Assembly: GCA_024742285.1 (NCBI GenBank)
Contig: JANSYR010000004.1
Coordinates: forward strand, 310,001 to 374,000
Source: a bacterium
Lineage (GTDB): Bacteria > Myxococcota_A > UBA9160 > UBA4427
Reading direction: 5' to 3'
Length of the DNA stretch: 64,000 bases
Shown piece by piece: positions 55,887 to 64,000 of this stretch. The first letter of the stretch is position 1. Every line of letters begins with the position of its first letter. The notes beneath the pieces are model-generated. The model did not search any database. It saw nothing but the letters and a program-made list of their open reading frames with translations, and had not been told where the DNA came from. The position numbers and the translations under genes are program-made.

Positions 55887-58688
55887 ATGCCGGCTGCCGC
55901 GCGCGTAGAGCGACTCCACCGTGACCTGATCGACTTCCTGCTCGAAGCCCACGAGCGGGTGATCACCGAGCAGGACGGCCCCGCGTTCGCGAAGCGGATC
56001 GCGGACATCCGCGGACTCACCGAACGCTTGCGCGCACGCTACGCGAGCGCCGACGAGAAGAAGCTCCTGCGCAAGCTGCGCGACATGAGCGCGGCGGAGC
56101 TGAAGGAGGTCGCGCGGGCGTTCACGCTGCTCTTCTGGCTCTTCAATCTGGCCGAGGAACGGCATGCCGCCCGGCTCCGGAGCACCCGGGAGAGCGACGC
56201 GTTCCGCTCGCTCTTCGAGCGGACGCGCAGGGCGGGGCTCGATGCGCAGACCGTCGCGGGTCGGATCGGAGACCTGCGGGCGACCGTCGTCCTCACGGCG
56301 CATCCCACCGAGGCGCTCCGCTGGTCGCTGCGCGAGACCCTGGACCGGATCGACGACCTGCTCACCCGACGCGAGGAGCGCAAGGGCGCCGCGAGAGATG
56401 CGGTCGAGGACGAGATCCTGAGCGAGATCACCGGCCTCTGGCTCTCGACGACCCTCCGCACGCGCAAGCCGACGCCCCTCGACGAAGTGCGGTACGCGAT
56501 CCATATCCTCCAGGAGGTGCTCGTCCACGCGGTTCCGGAGACGACCGCGAAGCTCCTGACGGCCCTGCGAGACGTCTACGGCTCGTCCGAGGTGACGACC
56601 TCCCCCGCCGTCGAGCACGCGGCCCATCGCAGCATCCGCGTCGGCTCCTGGATGGGGGGTGACCGGGACGGCAATCCCTTCGTGACCGCGGCGGTGACCG
56701 AAGAGGCGCGTCGGCAGTACCGCGCGGCGATCCTCGAGCACTACCGCGAAGCCCTCGATCCGCTGATCGACCGGCTGACGGTCTCGGATCGACGCAAGCC
56801 CGTGTCCAGGGCGCTCGAGCGATCGATCAAGCGCGACCTGAAGGCCCTGCCGGAGCTGCGGGCGCGCTTCGACGGGCGCAACACGTCGGAGCGCTATCGC
56901 CTCAAGCTGAACGCGATCGCCGTCCGGATCGAACAGACCCTCGCCGAGGAACGCGCCCTGGAGCCGGCCGGTGAGCTCGGCGGCTACGCCGAGGCGAAGG
57001 ACATGCTGGCCGATCTCGAGCTCGTCCGTTCGAGCCTCGAAGAGACCGGCTCCGGGCGGCTCGTCGGACGCGCGCTCGCACGGCTGATCGACGAGCTCGA
57101 CGTATTCGGCTTCGACTTCGTGGCCCTCGACGTCCGACAGAACCAGTCGAAGCACCGGATCGCCCGCTCGGAGCTGATCTGCCCGGTCGACGGCCCGCTC
57201 GATGCGCTTCCACTCGATGAACAGCAGGCCTTCCTCGAAGACATCGTCCTCGCGAAGGACAAGGTCGCGATCCCCGAATCGGGGCTGTCGGAAGACGCGC
57301 AGGAAGTGATCGACACCCTGCGTTTCGTTGCGAGTCTTCCCGTCCCACCGGAAGGCCGCTCGATCCGCGACCTCGTGATCAGCAATACCGAGAACGCAGT
57401 TCCGGTCCTCGAGCTGCTGGCGCTCTGTCGACAGGTCGACCTGGTCCGCCCCGCGTCCCGCGGCCGCCTCGCGAGCGACGTCGACATCGTGCCGCTCTTC
57501 GAGTCGATCGACAGCCTGCGCGGTGCGCTTGCCTCGATGGAGCGGCTCTACCGCTCGCCGGCCTATCGTCGCCAGCTCCAGGCCCGGGGCATGCGCCAGC
57601 AGATCATGCTCGGCTACTCGGATTCGATGAAGGATGGCGGTTATCTCTCGGCGTGTGCCGCCCTCGAGGTCGCGCAGCGCGAGCTCGCGGCACAGGCGCA
57701 CGAGGAGGGCGTGCGACTCGAGTTCTTCCACGGACGCGGCGGGACGATCGCGCGCGGCGGTGGCCCGACCCACCGCGCGATCCTCGCGCAGCCGACGGGG
57801 ACGGTCGACGGACGCATCAAGCTGACCGAGCAGGGCGAGGTCATCGCTTCCAAGTACGGGACCGAAGAGGCTGCGAGGCATCATCTCGAGCTTCTCGTGG
57901 CCGCGACCCTCGAAGCCTCGTTCGGGGAAGCGATGGCGGGAAAGGCCAACGATCCGCCGGCGAAATGGCGTGAAGCGCTCTCGAGTCTCGCGGAGGGATC
58001 ACGGGACGCCTATCGAGCGCTCGTGTACGAGACCGACGGCTTCGTCGATGCTTTCTACGCGATGACGCCGATCGAACAGATCTCCGACCTCAATCTCGGG
58101 AGCCGTCCCGCCAAGCGGACGACGACCCGCGAGATCGGCAACCTGCGCGCGATCCCCTGGACCTTCTCCTGGAACCAGACGCGGATCCTGCTGCCCAGCT
58201 GGTACGGCGCGGGATCGGGGGTCGCGGCGTTCAGCGAAGCGCATCCGCAGGGCAGGACGAAGGCCCTCGCGCAGCTGCGTACGATGTACAAGCGCTGGCC
58301 CTATTTCCGGACGGTCTTCGACAACCTCGAGCAGGTGCTCGCGAAGACCGATCTCCACATCGGCGCACGCTATGCGCGCCTGGCCGACGACGTGCCCTGC
58401 GCGGCCGACGTCTTCCACCGGATCGAAGAGGAGTTCGAGCGGACGCTCCGCGCGGTTCGCGACGTCACCGGGGAGAGTCGGCTCCTCGCGCGGGATCCGG
58501 TGCTGCGCGAGGCGCTCGACCAGCGCGCGCCCTACCTCGACACCCTGTCCTACCTGCAGGTCGAGCTGCTGGAGCGGAAGCGCTCGGGTCGCGGGATCGA
58601 CGCCGACTCCGACGATCCGGTCCGCGTCGAGCGCGCGATACATCTGACCATCAACGGGATCGCGGCCGGCCTTCGCAATACGGGCTAG
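55887..58688 (+). CDS. ppc: Phosphoenolpyruvate carboxylase
   Basis: Carboxylates PEP to oxaloacetate, refilling the TCA cycle. 933 residues. Catalytic motifs: VVLTAHPTEALRWSL (His), GGDRDGNPFVTAAV, FFHGRGGTIARGGGPTHRAIL, and the conserved LRNTG C-terminus. Regulation in the family is by acetyl-CoA and aspartate. Lies 44 bp after the pseudouridine synthase. Confidence 0.96.
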   Translation: MPAAARVERLHRDLIDFLLEAHERVITEQDGPAFAKRIADIRGLTERLRARYASADEKKLLRKLRDMSAAELKEVARAFTLLFWLFNLAEERHAARLRSTRESDAFRSLFERTRRAGLDAQTVAGRIGDLRATVVLTAHPTEALRWSLRETLDRIDDLLTRREERKGAARDAVEDEILSEITGLWLSTTLRTRKPTPLDEVRYAIHILQEVLVHAVPETTAKLLTALRDVYGSSEVTTSPAVEHAAHRSIRVGSWMGGDRDGNPFVTAAVTEEARRQYRAAILEHYREALDPLIDRLTVSDRRKPVSRALERSIKRDLKALPELRARFDGRNTSERYRLKLNAIAVRIEQTLAEERALEPAGELGGYAEAKDMLADLELVRSSLEETGSGRLVGRALARLIDELDVFGFDFVALDVRQNQSKHRIARSELICPVDGPLDALPLDEQQAFLEDIVLAKDKVAIPESGLSEDAQEVIDTLRFVASLPVPPEGRSIRDLVISNTENAVPVLELLALCRQVDLVRPASRGRLASDVDIVPLFESIDSLRGALASMERLYRSPAYRRQLQARGMRQQIMLGYSDSMKDGGYLSACAALEVAQRELAAQAHEEGVRLEFFHGRGGTIARGGGPTHRAILAQPTGTVDGRIKLTEQGEVIASKYGTEEAARHHLELLVAATLEASFGEAMAGKANDPPAKWREALSSLAEGSRDAYRALVYETDGFVDAFYAMTPIEQISDLNLGSRPAKRTTTREIGNLRAIPWTFSWNQTRILLPSWYGAGSGVAAFSEAHPQGRTKALAQLRTMYKRWPYFRTVFDNLEQVLAKTDLHIGARYARLADDVPCAADVFHRIEEEFERTLRAVRDVTGESRLLARDPVLREALDQRAPYLDTLSYLQVELLERKRSGRGIDADSDDPVRVERAIHLTINGIAAGLRNTG

Positions 58689-58700
58689 GCGCTCGAACGG

Positions 58701-59375
58701 CTACATCTCGCGCTGCGCCAGCGCCTCCAGCGTATGGGGATACATCCCCTTCTTGAGCAAGGTCATCGCCGGATCCGCTTTCGATGCGAGCTGCGCCGCG
58801 ATCTCCATCGCGCGCGGGAGGACTTCCTCTTCGGGAACCGCGTGGTCGACGATCGACTTCGCGAGCGCGGCTTCGGCCGAGTAGCGGGTTCCGGTCACGA
58901 TCAGCTCGTGGGCGGTCTGGCGCGGGACGCGTGCCTCGATGATCGCCGTCATGCCCGGGTGGAGCGGTGATTTCATGTCGATCTCGGGCATGCACCAATA
59001 GCCGCGCCCGGTCCGCATGACCCGGAAGTCGTGGCCGAGGGAGAGCTGGGCGCCGGCACCGAAGGCGTGACCGTTGATGGCGGCGACGGTGATCGCCGGA
59101 AAGACGAGGACCCGCGCCATCAGTCCGAGGACGGCGGGGATGTACTCGCCGCGCTCCTCCTCGGTCGCCGTGCCGAGCATCCAGTCGAGGTCGAGCCCGT
59201 TCGAGTAGAACTTGCCCGTTCCGGTCGTGACCAGGGCGGCCGGATTGCCGGCTCCCTCGACCTCGTCGAGCGCCGCGTTCCACTCGGCGAGGCTCTCCGG
59301 CTGGAAGCGGTTCTCGCCGTTGTCGTAGCGGAGGACGAAGACGTCTCCCTCGCGGGTCAGGTGGACGGTTCCCAT
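58701..59375 (-). CDS. Enoyl-CoA hydratase/isomerase family protein
   Basis: 224 residues from the ATG at 59375. Crotonase fold: NRFQPESLAEWNAALDEVE, INGHAFGAGAQLSLGHDFRVM, and GRGYWCMPEIDMKSPLHPGM. The single acid in PEIDM and the HAxGAG-x-LSL-HD context resemble delta3,delta2-enoyl-CoA isomerases more than hydratases. Acts in unsaturated fatty acid beta-oxidation. Convergent with ppc. Confidence 0.82.
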   Translation of the reverse strand: MGTVHLTREGDVFVLRYDNGENRFQPESLAEWNAALDEVEGAGNPAALVTTGTGKFYSNGLDLDWMLGTATEEERGEYIPAVLGLMARVLVFPAITVAAINGHAFGAGAQLSLGHDFRVMRTGRGYWCMPEIDMKSPLHPGMTAIIEARVPRQTAHELIVTGTRYSAEAALAKSIVDHAVPEEEVLPRAMEIAAQLASKADPAMTLLKKGMYPHTLEALAQREM

Positions 59376-59419
59376 CGCTCGGTTTCGCTCCCCGTATCGG
59401 AGGGGCACCGATTCCGGGA

Positions 59420-59788
59420 TCAGCCCCCCTGCTTCATCTGTAGGCCCATCGCCTTCGCGCGGGCGTCCTCGGCCTCCGGGATCATGCCCTTCTGCATCAG
59501 GATCCGCGAGAGATTCGTATGCGACAGCGGGTCATCGGGCTCGAGCTCGACCAGCTTCTCCGCCGCTTCGACCGCGGCCTCGAGATCGCCCTTCTTGGCG
59601 AGCGCCATCGAGAGCCCGTTCCAGGCGATCGCAAGGGCGCCGTCCGCCTCGAGCGCGTCGTGGTAGCGCGCGATCGCGCCCTCGACGTCCCCCTTCACGA
59701 AGAGCGAGAAGCCCTCCTTGTAGATGGCCTTGGGGTCGAGCGTGTCGGCCGCCTCGGTGGATTCGGGGGTCTGCGTGTCGTCGGACAT
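59420..59788 (-). CDS. Small TPR protein
   Basis: 122 residues from the ATG at 59788. An acidic N-terminus, then three TPR units: IYKEGFSLFVKGDVEGAIARYHDALEADG, IAWNGLSMALAKKGDLEAAVEAAEKLVELEPDD and SHTNLSRILMQKGMIPEAEDARAKAM. No signal peptide. Protein-interaction module, partner unknown. Precedes the isomerase gene by 44 bp. Confidence 0.82.
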   Translation of the reverse strand: MSDDTQTPESTEAADTLDPKAIYKEGFSLFVKGDVEGAIARYHDALEADGALAIAWNGLSMALAKKGDLEAAVEAAEKLVELEPDDPLSHTNLSRILMQKGMIPEAEDARAKAMGLQMKQGG

Positions 59789-59827
59789 GGCGAAGGGCTC
59801 CTCGGGACGCGAGTATACCCGCCAGCG

Positions 59828-60901
59828 ATGGAGATCCGGACGCTCGAGGCCCAGGAGAGGATGAAGGTCGCCGCCCTGCTCGACGGCTGGCGGCTGGCCG
59901 AGGGTTGGAGCGCGGGAGACCGCTTCCGCCAACAGGCGGAGTGGGATCCGACCTGGCACGACGAGAACGTCTTCGTTGCCCTCGAGAAGGATCGGATCGT
60001 GGCCACCGCGACGGTCGTGCCGCGCCACCTCAAGATCCTCGGCCACGTCGTGCCGGCGGGGGGGATCGGCAATCTCTACACGGACCCCTCGGTCCGCGAA
60101 CGCGGCGTCGCGACCGAGATGCTCGACCGGGCCTGCGATGCGATGCGTGCCCGGGGACTCGAGCTCGCAATCGTCTTCCCCGGCGCGCCGCCGGCGACCG
60201 CCGAATTCTTTGAGAAGCGGGGATGGTTCGGGTGGGGCGGGCAGCAGACGATCCTGCGCGTCGATCCGGATCCGCCGAGGCCCGCGCGAGAGGACGGCGA
60301 CGAGATCGAGATCTCGCCGATCGGTCCGGGCGACGACCGCGCGCTCCAGTCGGTGAAGTCGATCCACGTGGCCTACGCGGCGAGCCGGAGCGGGACGGTC
60401 GTGCGCGACGATGCCCTCTGGCGGGCGTGCCTGCAGCTCACGCCGGCGCCGCGCGAGGAGTTCCTGATCGCGCGCCGCGGCGGCTTGACCGTCGCCTATG
60501 CCAGGGCGTCGATCGTCGACGACGTGCTCACGATCACCGAGCTCGGTCGCTTCGAGGACGGGGCCGATGCGCTCGCGCGCCTGGTGGCGACCCTGCTCTC
60601 GCCGCGGGAAGACGATCCCCTCGCGCCTTCGGGCCGGGGCGATCGGGCGGCGAGCGAGCAGCTTCGCTCCTTTGCGGTCCTGCCGACCTTCGACGACATC
60701 GGGCTGACCGTCGCCCTCGAACATCGCGGGATTCGTTCCCACCCGATGGACGAGGCCGAGGCGGATTTTCGTTGCGTGAACCTGATCGGGTTCGCCTCTC
60801 GTCTCGACGTGGACCTGCTCGCCGACGAAGACGGGGCGGGGTTCCTCCGGCGAATCCTGCCGCCCGGCGCGATGGTCTTCTGGCCCGCGGATCGGTTCTG
60901 A
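59828..60901 (+). CDS. GNAT acetyltransferase, Eis-like tandem architecture
   Basis: 357 residues from the ATG at 59828. The N-terminal GNAT domain has GGIGNLYTDPSVRERGVATEML (acetyl-CoA motif) and FFEKRGWFGWGG. A second, diverged domain and a C-terminal barrel-like segment follow (DGAGFLRRILPPGAMVFWPADRF). The layout recalls Eis-type enzymes, though the second half is weakly matched. Divergent from the TPR gene; 9 bp before the SET gene. Confidence 0.8.
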   Translation: MEIRTLEAQERMKVAALLDGWRLAEGWSAGDRFRQQAEWDPTWHDENVFVALEKDRIVATATVVPRHLKILGHVVPAGGIGNLYTDPSVRERGVATEMLDRACDAMRARGLELAIVFPGAPPATAEFFEKRGWFGWGGQQTILRVDPDPPRPAREDGDEIEISPIGPGDDRALQSVKSIHVAYAASRSGTVVRDDALWRACLQLTPAPREEFLIARRGGLTVAYARASIVDDVLTITELGRFEDGADALARLVATLLSPREDDPLAPSGRGDRAASEQLRSFAVLPTFDDIGLTVALEHRGIRSHPMDEAEADFRCVNLIGFASRLDVDLLADEDGAGFLRRILPPGAMVFWPADRF

Positions 60902-60910
60902 GGAGCAGGC

Positions 60911-61261
60911 ATGGAGCGCCGGGGCGAACGCGAGCGAGTGATGCTCGAGCGGATCGAAGTGCGCGAGAGTCCAATCCACGGAAAAGGAGTCTTCGCGCGG
61001 AGGCGCCTGCGCGAGGGGCAGTGGATCGGCCGCTTCGAGGGCGACGAGACGACCGAGAACGGGACCTACGTTCTCTGGCTGATCGACGAGGACGGGTCGG
61101 AGGTCGGCATCCGCGGACGCAACGCGCTCCGCTTCCTGAATCACGGTGACCCCCCGAACGCGGAGTTCGAGGACGCCGATCTCTATGTGCTCCGGAACGT
61201 ACAACCGGGGGCGGAGCTCTTGATCGACTACGGCGAGGCATGGGAAGCCGAGCCGGACTGA
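60911..61261 (+). CDS. Bacterial SET-domain protein
   Basis: 116 residues. SET signatures: SPIHGKGVFARRRLREGQWIG (SAM-side start), RGRNALRFLNHGDPPNAEF (catalytic NHxxxPN) and GAELLIDYGEAW (C-terminal tyrosine). A complete but minimal SET domain, without pre- or post-SET cysteines. Presumed protein lysine methyltransferase; substrate unknown. Sits between the GNAT and DUF1499 genes. Confidence 0.85.
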   Translation: MERRGERERVMLERIEVRESPIHGKGVFARRRLREGQWIGRFEGDETTENGTYVLWLIDEDGSEVGIRGRNALRFLNHGDPPNAEFEDADLYVLRNVQPGAELLIDYGEAWEAEPD

Positions 61262-61284
61262 ACATCTCGCTGGAGGGACGAATC

Positions 61285-61752
61285 GTGCTTCGTGGAATTT
61301 CGATCATCGGTCTGGTGGGGATGCTTCTGCTCGCGGGTTGCGGAGGGCGCATGCCCGACGATCTGGGCGCTTCGGGTGGTCTCCTCGGCGGCTGCCCCGA
61401 GTCGCCCAACTGCGTCTCGAGCGCTTCCCCCACGTCGGACGAACAGCACTCGATCGCGCCCTTCGCGGTTCAGGGTGACGGGCCGGCGGCGTGGACCGCG
61501 CTCGTAGCGACGGTCGCGTCGCTCCCGCGAACCGAGATCGTGAAGAACGAGGGGGGCTACCTGCAGGCCGTCCAGACCTCGGCGCTCATGCGATACAACG
61601 ACGACTTCGAGTTCCTGCTCGATGCGGGCGCCGGTGTGATCCACGTTCGATCGGCCTCCCGGGTGGGCTACGGCGACATGGGCGTGAATCGCGATCGAAT
61701 CGAGATCGTGCGTGCGGCGCTCACCGAGCAGGGCATCGTCGCGGGCGAATGA
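61285..61752 (+). CDS. DUF1499-domain lipoprotein
   Basis: 155 residues with a GTG at 61285 (GGAGGG 7 bases upstream). Lipobox MLLLAGC, then the DUF1499 pattern: CPESPNCVSSASPT, HSIAPFAV, GGYLQAVQTSALMRYNDDFEFLLD and VIHVRSASRVGYGDMGVNRDRIE. Function unknown. Its last codons and stop are duplicated in tandem, creating a 13-codon micro-ORF with ATGA overlap at 61749. Confidence 0.9.
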   Translation: MLRGISIIGLVGMLLLAGCGGRMPDDLGASGGLLGGCPESPNCVSSASPTSDEQHSIAPFAVQGDGPAAWTALVATVASLPRTEIVKNEGGYLQAVQTSALMRYNDDFEFLLDAGAGVIHVRSASRVGYGDMGVNRDRIEIVRAALTEQGIVAGE

Positions 61753-61795
61753 CACGCCTCACCGAACAGGGCATCGTCGCGGGCGAATGACACGC
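61720..61795. repeat. 38-bp tandem duplication across the DUF1499 stop
   Basis: Copies at 61720-61757 and 61758-61795 differ at one base. The second copy gives a 13-residue frame MTRLTEQGIVAGE (61749-61790) repeating the gene's C-terminus. Confidence 0.9.
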
Positions 61796-61840
61796 CTCGC
61801 CGCGGGCTCGCAGGAACGGCGGACGAATCTTCTCCGCCGC

Positions 61841-62347
61841 TCAGGCGCGCAGGAGGACGAGCGTCGCGCCGTCACCGCCCAGTCGGTCGGGCGCGGGCGC
61901 GAACGCCAGGACCGCGCGCCCGTTCGCGCCCTTCGTCAGCCAGTCGGGGACGGCGTCCTTGAGCACCGCCTCGCCGAGAGGCGAGTGCTGTCCGCGCCCG
62001 TGGATCACGATCACGCAACGCAGCCCCTGCGCCCGCGCGCTCTCGATCCGCTTCGCGAGGATCGCGCCGGCGGTGTCCCTGCGCGCGCCGTGCAGGTCGA
62101 TGCGCTCCTCCGGCTCCGGCTCACCCCGACGCAGGGCGAAGAGCTGTTGGTCGCTCACGCCCTCGGCGGCGGCGCATCCGCGATCGCCCGGATCGGGCCA
62201 ACGGAAGCGCGGTCCGGCCCCGCCGGATTCGCCTCGACCCCGCACGACGGGCTTCGCTCGTGTCTCGACCCGGGCGGGCCCACGCGAGATCGGTTTCGCC
62301 TCGCCTCCGAAGAGATCGGCGAAGTCGTCGCCGTCCCTGCCGTTCAC
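61841..62347 (-). CDS. Smr-domain protein
   Basis: 168 residues with a GTG at 62347 overlapping the mutY stop (GTGA). The C-terminal Smr domain has IDLHGARRDTAGAI and CVIVIHGRGQHSPLGEAVL, the LDLHG and HGxG motifs of the MutS2-linked nuclease or nicking domain. The N-terminal half is Arg/Gly-rich linker. Coupled to a repair gene, so a DNA role is plausible. Confidence 0.9.
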   Translation of the reverse strand: MNGRDGDDFADLFGGEAKPISRGPARVETRAKPVVRGRGESGGAGPRFRWPDPGDRGCAAAEGVSDQQLFALRRGEPEPEERIDLHGARRDTAGAILAKRIESARAQGLRCVIVIHGRGQHSPLGEAVLKDAVPDWLTKGANGRAVLAFAPAPDRLGGDGATLVLLRA

Positions 62348-63495
62348 TTCGCCCGCTTTCGCGCCGCGCGGGCCGATTGCTCGTCCGTCGCGCCGAGCAG
62401 CGCCATCGCCTTGCGCATGGGGCCCGCGTGGGCGAGTTCGAGGGCGGCTTCGGGGGCGATCCATTTGTGCGCCGTGTAGCCCCTGCGGCGGACGCGACCG
62501 CCGGGTCGGAGGCGAGCGCGGAAGACGTCCAGGGTGAGCCTTCGGTGGGTGAAGAGGTGCTCGACCGATCCGACCGATTCGGCGCCCAGGATCTCGAGGC
62601 CGACGGACGCACGGAGGAGATCCGAGAGGCGATCCTTCGACTCGTCCTTCGCTTCGATCTCTCCGCCCGGGAGCTCCCACAGGCCGGCCATCAGACCCTC
62701 GTCGGGTCGCCGCACGACGAGGATCCGTCCGTCACGTTCGAGCCAAGCCGCGACGGCTCGCATCTTCGTCTGCTTCGCCTTCTTCTTCTTGATCGGCAGT
62801 GATTCCGCATCCCCGGCCGCCGCCGCGTCGCAGGCCGTCCGGATCGGGCAGATCAGACACGAAGGATTGCGGGGTGTGCAGAGCGTCGCTCCGAGCTCCA
62901 TCAAGGCCTGGTTGAGGTCACCGGGCCGCTCTCCGACGACGAGGGTCGCCGCCTCGTCCCACATGCGATCGACGACCGACTTCGCGGTCGAGTCCTCGCG
63001 AATGCCGAGCAGGCGGGAGAAGACGCGGATCACGTTGCCGTCGACGAGGGGGGCTTCCCGTTCGAAGGCGATCGACGCGACGGCGCCGGCGGTGTATCGG
63101 CCGATCCCCTTCAGGGTCTCGAGGCCTTCCGCGGTGTCCGGGAGCGCGCCGCCGTGCTCCGCGACGATCGTCTCCGCCGCGTGCTTCAGGTTGCGCGCCC
63201 GCGAGTAGTAGCCGAGTCCGGTCCAGACCGCGTAGACGTCGTCGAGGTCGGCGGCGGCGAGGGCTTCGACGGTCGGAAAGGTCTCGAGGAAACGCTCCCA
63301 GTACGGGATCACCGTCTCGACCCGGGTCTGCTGGAGCATCGCTTCGCTGATCCAGATGGCGAAGGGATCCCGCGTCCGCCGCCAGGGCAGATCGCGCCTG
63401 TGCGCGTCGTACCACGCGAGGAGCGGCGCGCGGACCCGGCGGATCTCGCTCGGGTCTTCTTTGGGGTCGCGTCGGGTGCTCCGGCTCGCGCTCAT
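62344..63495 (-). CDS. mutY: A/G-specific adenine glycosylase
   Basis: Removes A opposite 8-oxoG. 383 residues: catalytic Glu in WISEAMLQQTRVETVIPYW, helix-hairpin-helix LKGIGRYTAGAVASIAF, catalytic Asp in VDGNVIRVFSRL, Fe-S cysteines in CTPRNPSCLICPIRTAC, and a C-terminal NUDIX-like 8-oxoG domain (LVVRRPDEGLMAGLWELPGGEI). Complete. Confidence 0.96.
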   Translation of the reverse strand: MSASRSTRRDPKEDPSEIRRVRAPLLAWYDAHRRDLPWRRTRDPFAIWISEAMLQQTRVETVIPYWERFLETFPTVEALAAADLDDVYAVWTGLGYYSRARNLKHAAETIVAEHGGALPDTAEGLETLKGIGRYTAGAVASIAFEREAPLVDGNVIRVFSRLLGIREDSTAKSVVDRMWDEAATLVVGERPGDLNQALMELGATLCTPRNPSCLICPIRTACDAAAAGDAESLPIKKKKAKQTKMRAVAAWLERDGRILVVRRPDEGLMAGLWELPGGEIEAKDESKDRLSDLLRASVGLEILGAESVGSVEHLFTHRRLTLDVFRARLRPGGRVRRRGYTAHKWIAPEAALELAHAGPMRKAMALLGATDEQSARAARKRAK

Positions 63496-63544
63496 GAGGG
63501 GTTCATAGCAGCCGGGATCGCGGGTGAGGAGGCCGTCGACGCCC

Positions 63545-64000
63545 TCAGAGGAGGACGGGGAGGACGCGCTCCAGCCGGATCCGGTCGGCGGTGACCCGGG
63601 CCGAGAGCGCGTGGATCTCGACGCCCGCGCGAGCCGCCTCGCGGAGCGCTCGTCCGTAGGCGGGGTCGATGTCGTCGGCGGGGGCTACGTCGTCGGCGTC
63701 CGCGCGCTGGACGACGAAGAGGAGCGCCGCTCGCTCGCCCGCGGCCTTGCGGGCCATGAGATGTTCGAGGTGGCGACGCCCCCGCTCGGTCACGGCGTCG
63801 GGAAAGCGCGCGTGGCGTTCCGCGCAGAGGGTGACGCTCTTGACCTCGATCCAGCAGGGGGCGTCGGACGCCGCATGTCCCTCGAGTCGGAAGTCGAAGC
63901 GCGAGCCCTCGTCGGTCTTCACCTCGGGCCGAATGGTCGTGTAGCCGGCGAAGGGCGAGTAGGCGCCGCTCTCGAGGGCGCGTCGCGCGGCGTCGTTGGC
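63545..64000 (-). CDS. sfsA: SfsA-family protein, N-terminus beyond window
   Basis: The last 151 residues of sugar-fermentation-stimulation protein A. Visible: GYTTIRPEVKTDEGSRFDFRLEG, WIEVKSVTL, FPDAVTERGRRHLEHLM and FVVQRADADDVAPADDIDP, the conserved SfsA core (an endonuclease-like PD-(D/E)xK relation has been proposed for the family). The start lies beyond 64000. Confidence 0.92.
   Translation of the reverse strand, partial: ANDAARRALESGAYSPFAGYTTIRPEVKTDEGSRFDFRLEGHAASDAPCWIEVKSVTLCAERHARFPDAVTERGRRHLEHLMARKAAGERAALLFVVQRADADDVAPADDIDPAYGRALREAARAGVEIHALSARVTADRIRLERVLPVLL

Overview
The window is a stretch of a very GC-rich bacterial chromosome, densely packed with core genes. No prophage, insertion sequence, integrase or CRISPR array was seen. 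The order rng-rplU-rpmA-obgE-proB-proA, the intact rpsU-dnaG-rpoD operon, a prfA-prmC-his block, glcDEF, a PEP-CTERM protein, selA with a selenocysteine gene, and a Leptospira-type citramalate synthase point to a Gram-negative of the old 'Deltaproteobacteria' (Myxococcota, Desulfobacterota or Binatota relatives). The exact phylum cannot be decided from sequence reading alone. Many lipoproteins show an outer membrane.

Layout. 1-6666 (minus): proA (cut by the window edge), proB, obgE, rpmA, rplU and RNase E/G. 6667-7568: about 900 bp with no gene seen. 7569-15346 (plus): selA; an operon of a ParA/MinD-type ATPase, a J-domain/HTH fusion, rluD and pgeF; then rho, with its own promoter and a long C-rich leader, and a TauE-type permease. 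15362-26793: an accessory region of small envelope, redox and unknown genes. It holds a PEP-CTERM protein, a peroxiredoxin-like selenoprotein read through an in-frame TGA, a Crp-type regulator facing a class II aldolase across a perfect 20-bp palindrome, and three related single-span membrane proteins around a periplasmic rhodanese. 27067-33676 (plus): prfA, prmC, hisD, hisB, hisH, hisA, hisF. 34049-38321: rpsU, dnaG, rpoD. 38466-41013: a zinc-ribbon, SPFH and unknown-gene module. 41129-44070: two lipoproteins, an FAD oxidoreductase, a CAU tRNA and a candidate small RNA. 44325-49490: a TPR metallopeptidase and glcDEF. 49576-54663 (minus): two large lipoproteins coupled to cimA. 54925-64000: a pseudouridine synthase, ppc, an enoyl-CoA isomerase, GNAT, SET, DUF1499 and Smr genes, mutY and part of sfsA.

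How the genes connect. SelA in the window gives direct context for reading the TGA in the peroxiredoxin-like gene as selenocysteine. CimA (isoleucine by way of citramalate), ProA/ProB and the His enzymes show amino acid prototrophy. GlcDEF feeds glyoxylate or other 2-oxo acids into central metabolism, and PEP carboxylase refills the TCA cycle. Tight stop/start overlaps (ATGA, GTGA, TTGA) mark most operons.

A recurring oddity is unrelated short tandem duplications (18 to 38 bp) at or just after gene ends, for example after rho and across the glcF and DUF1499 stop codons. Starts were chosen by Shine-Dalgarno spacing, family N-termini and overlaps, and are less certain where noted.
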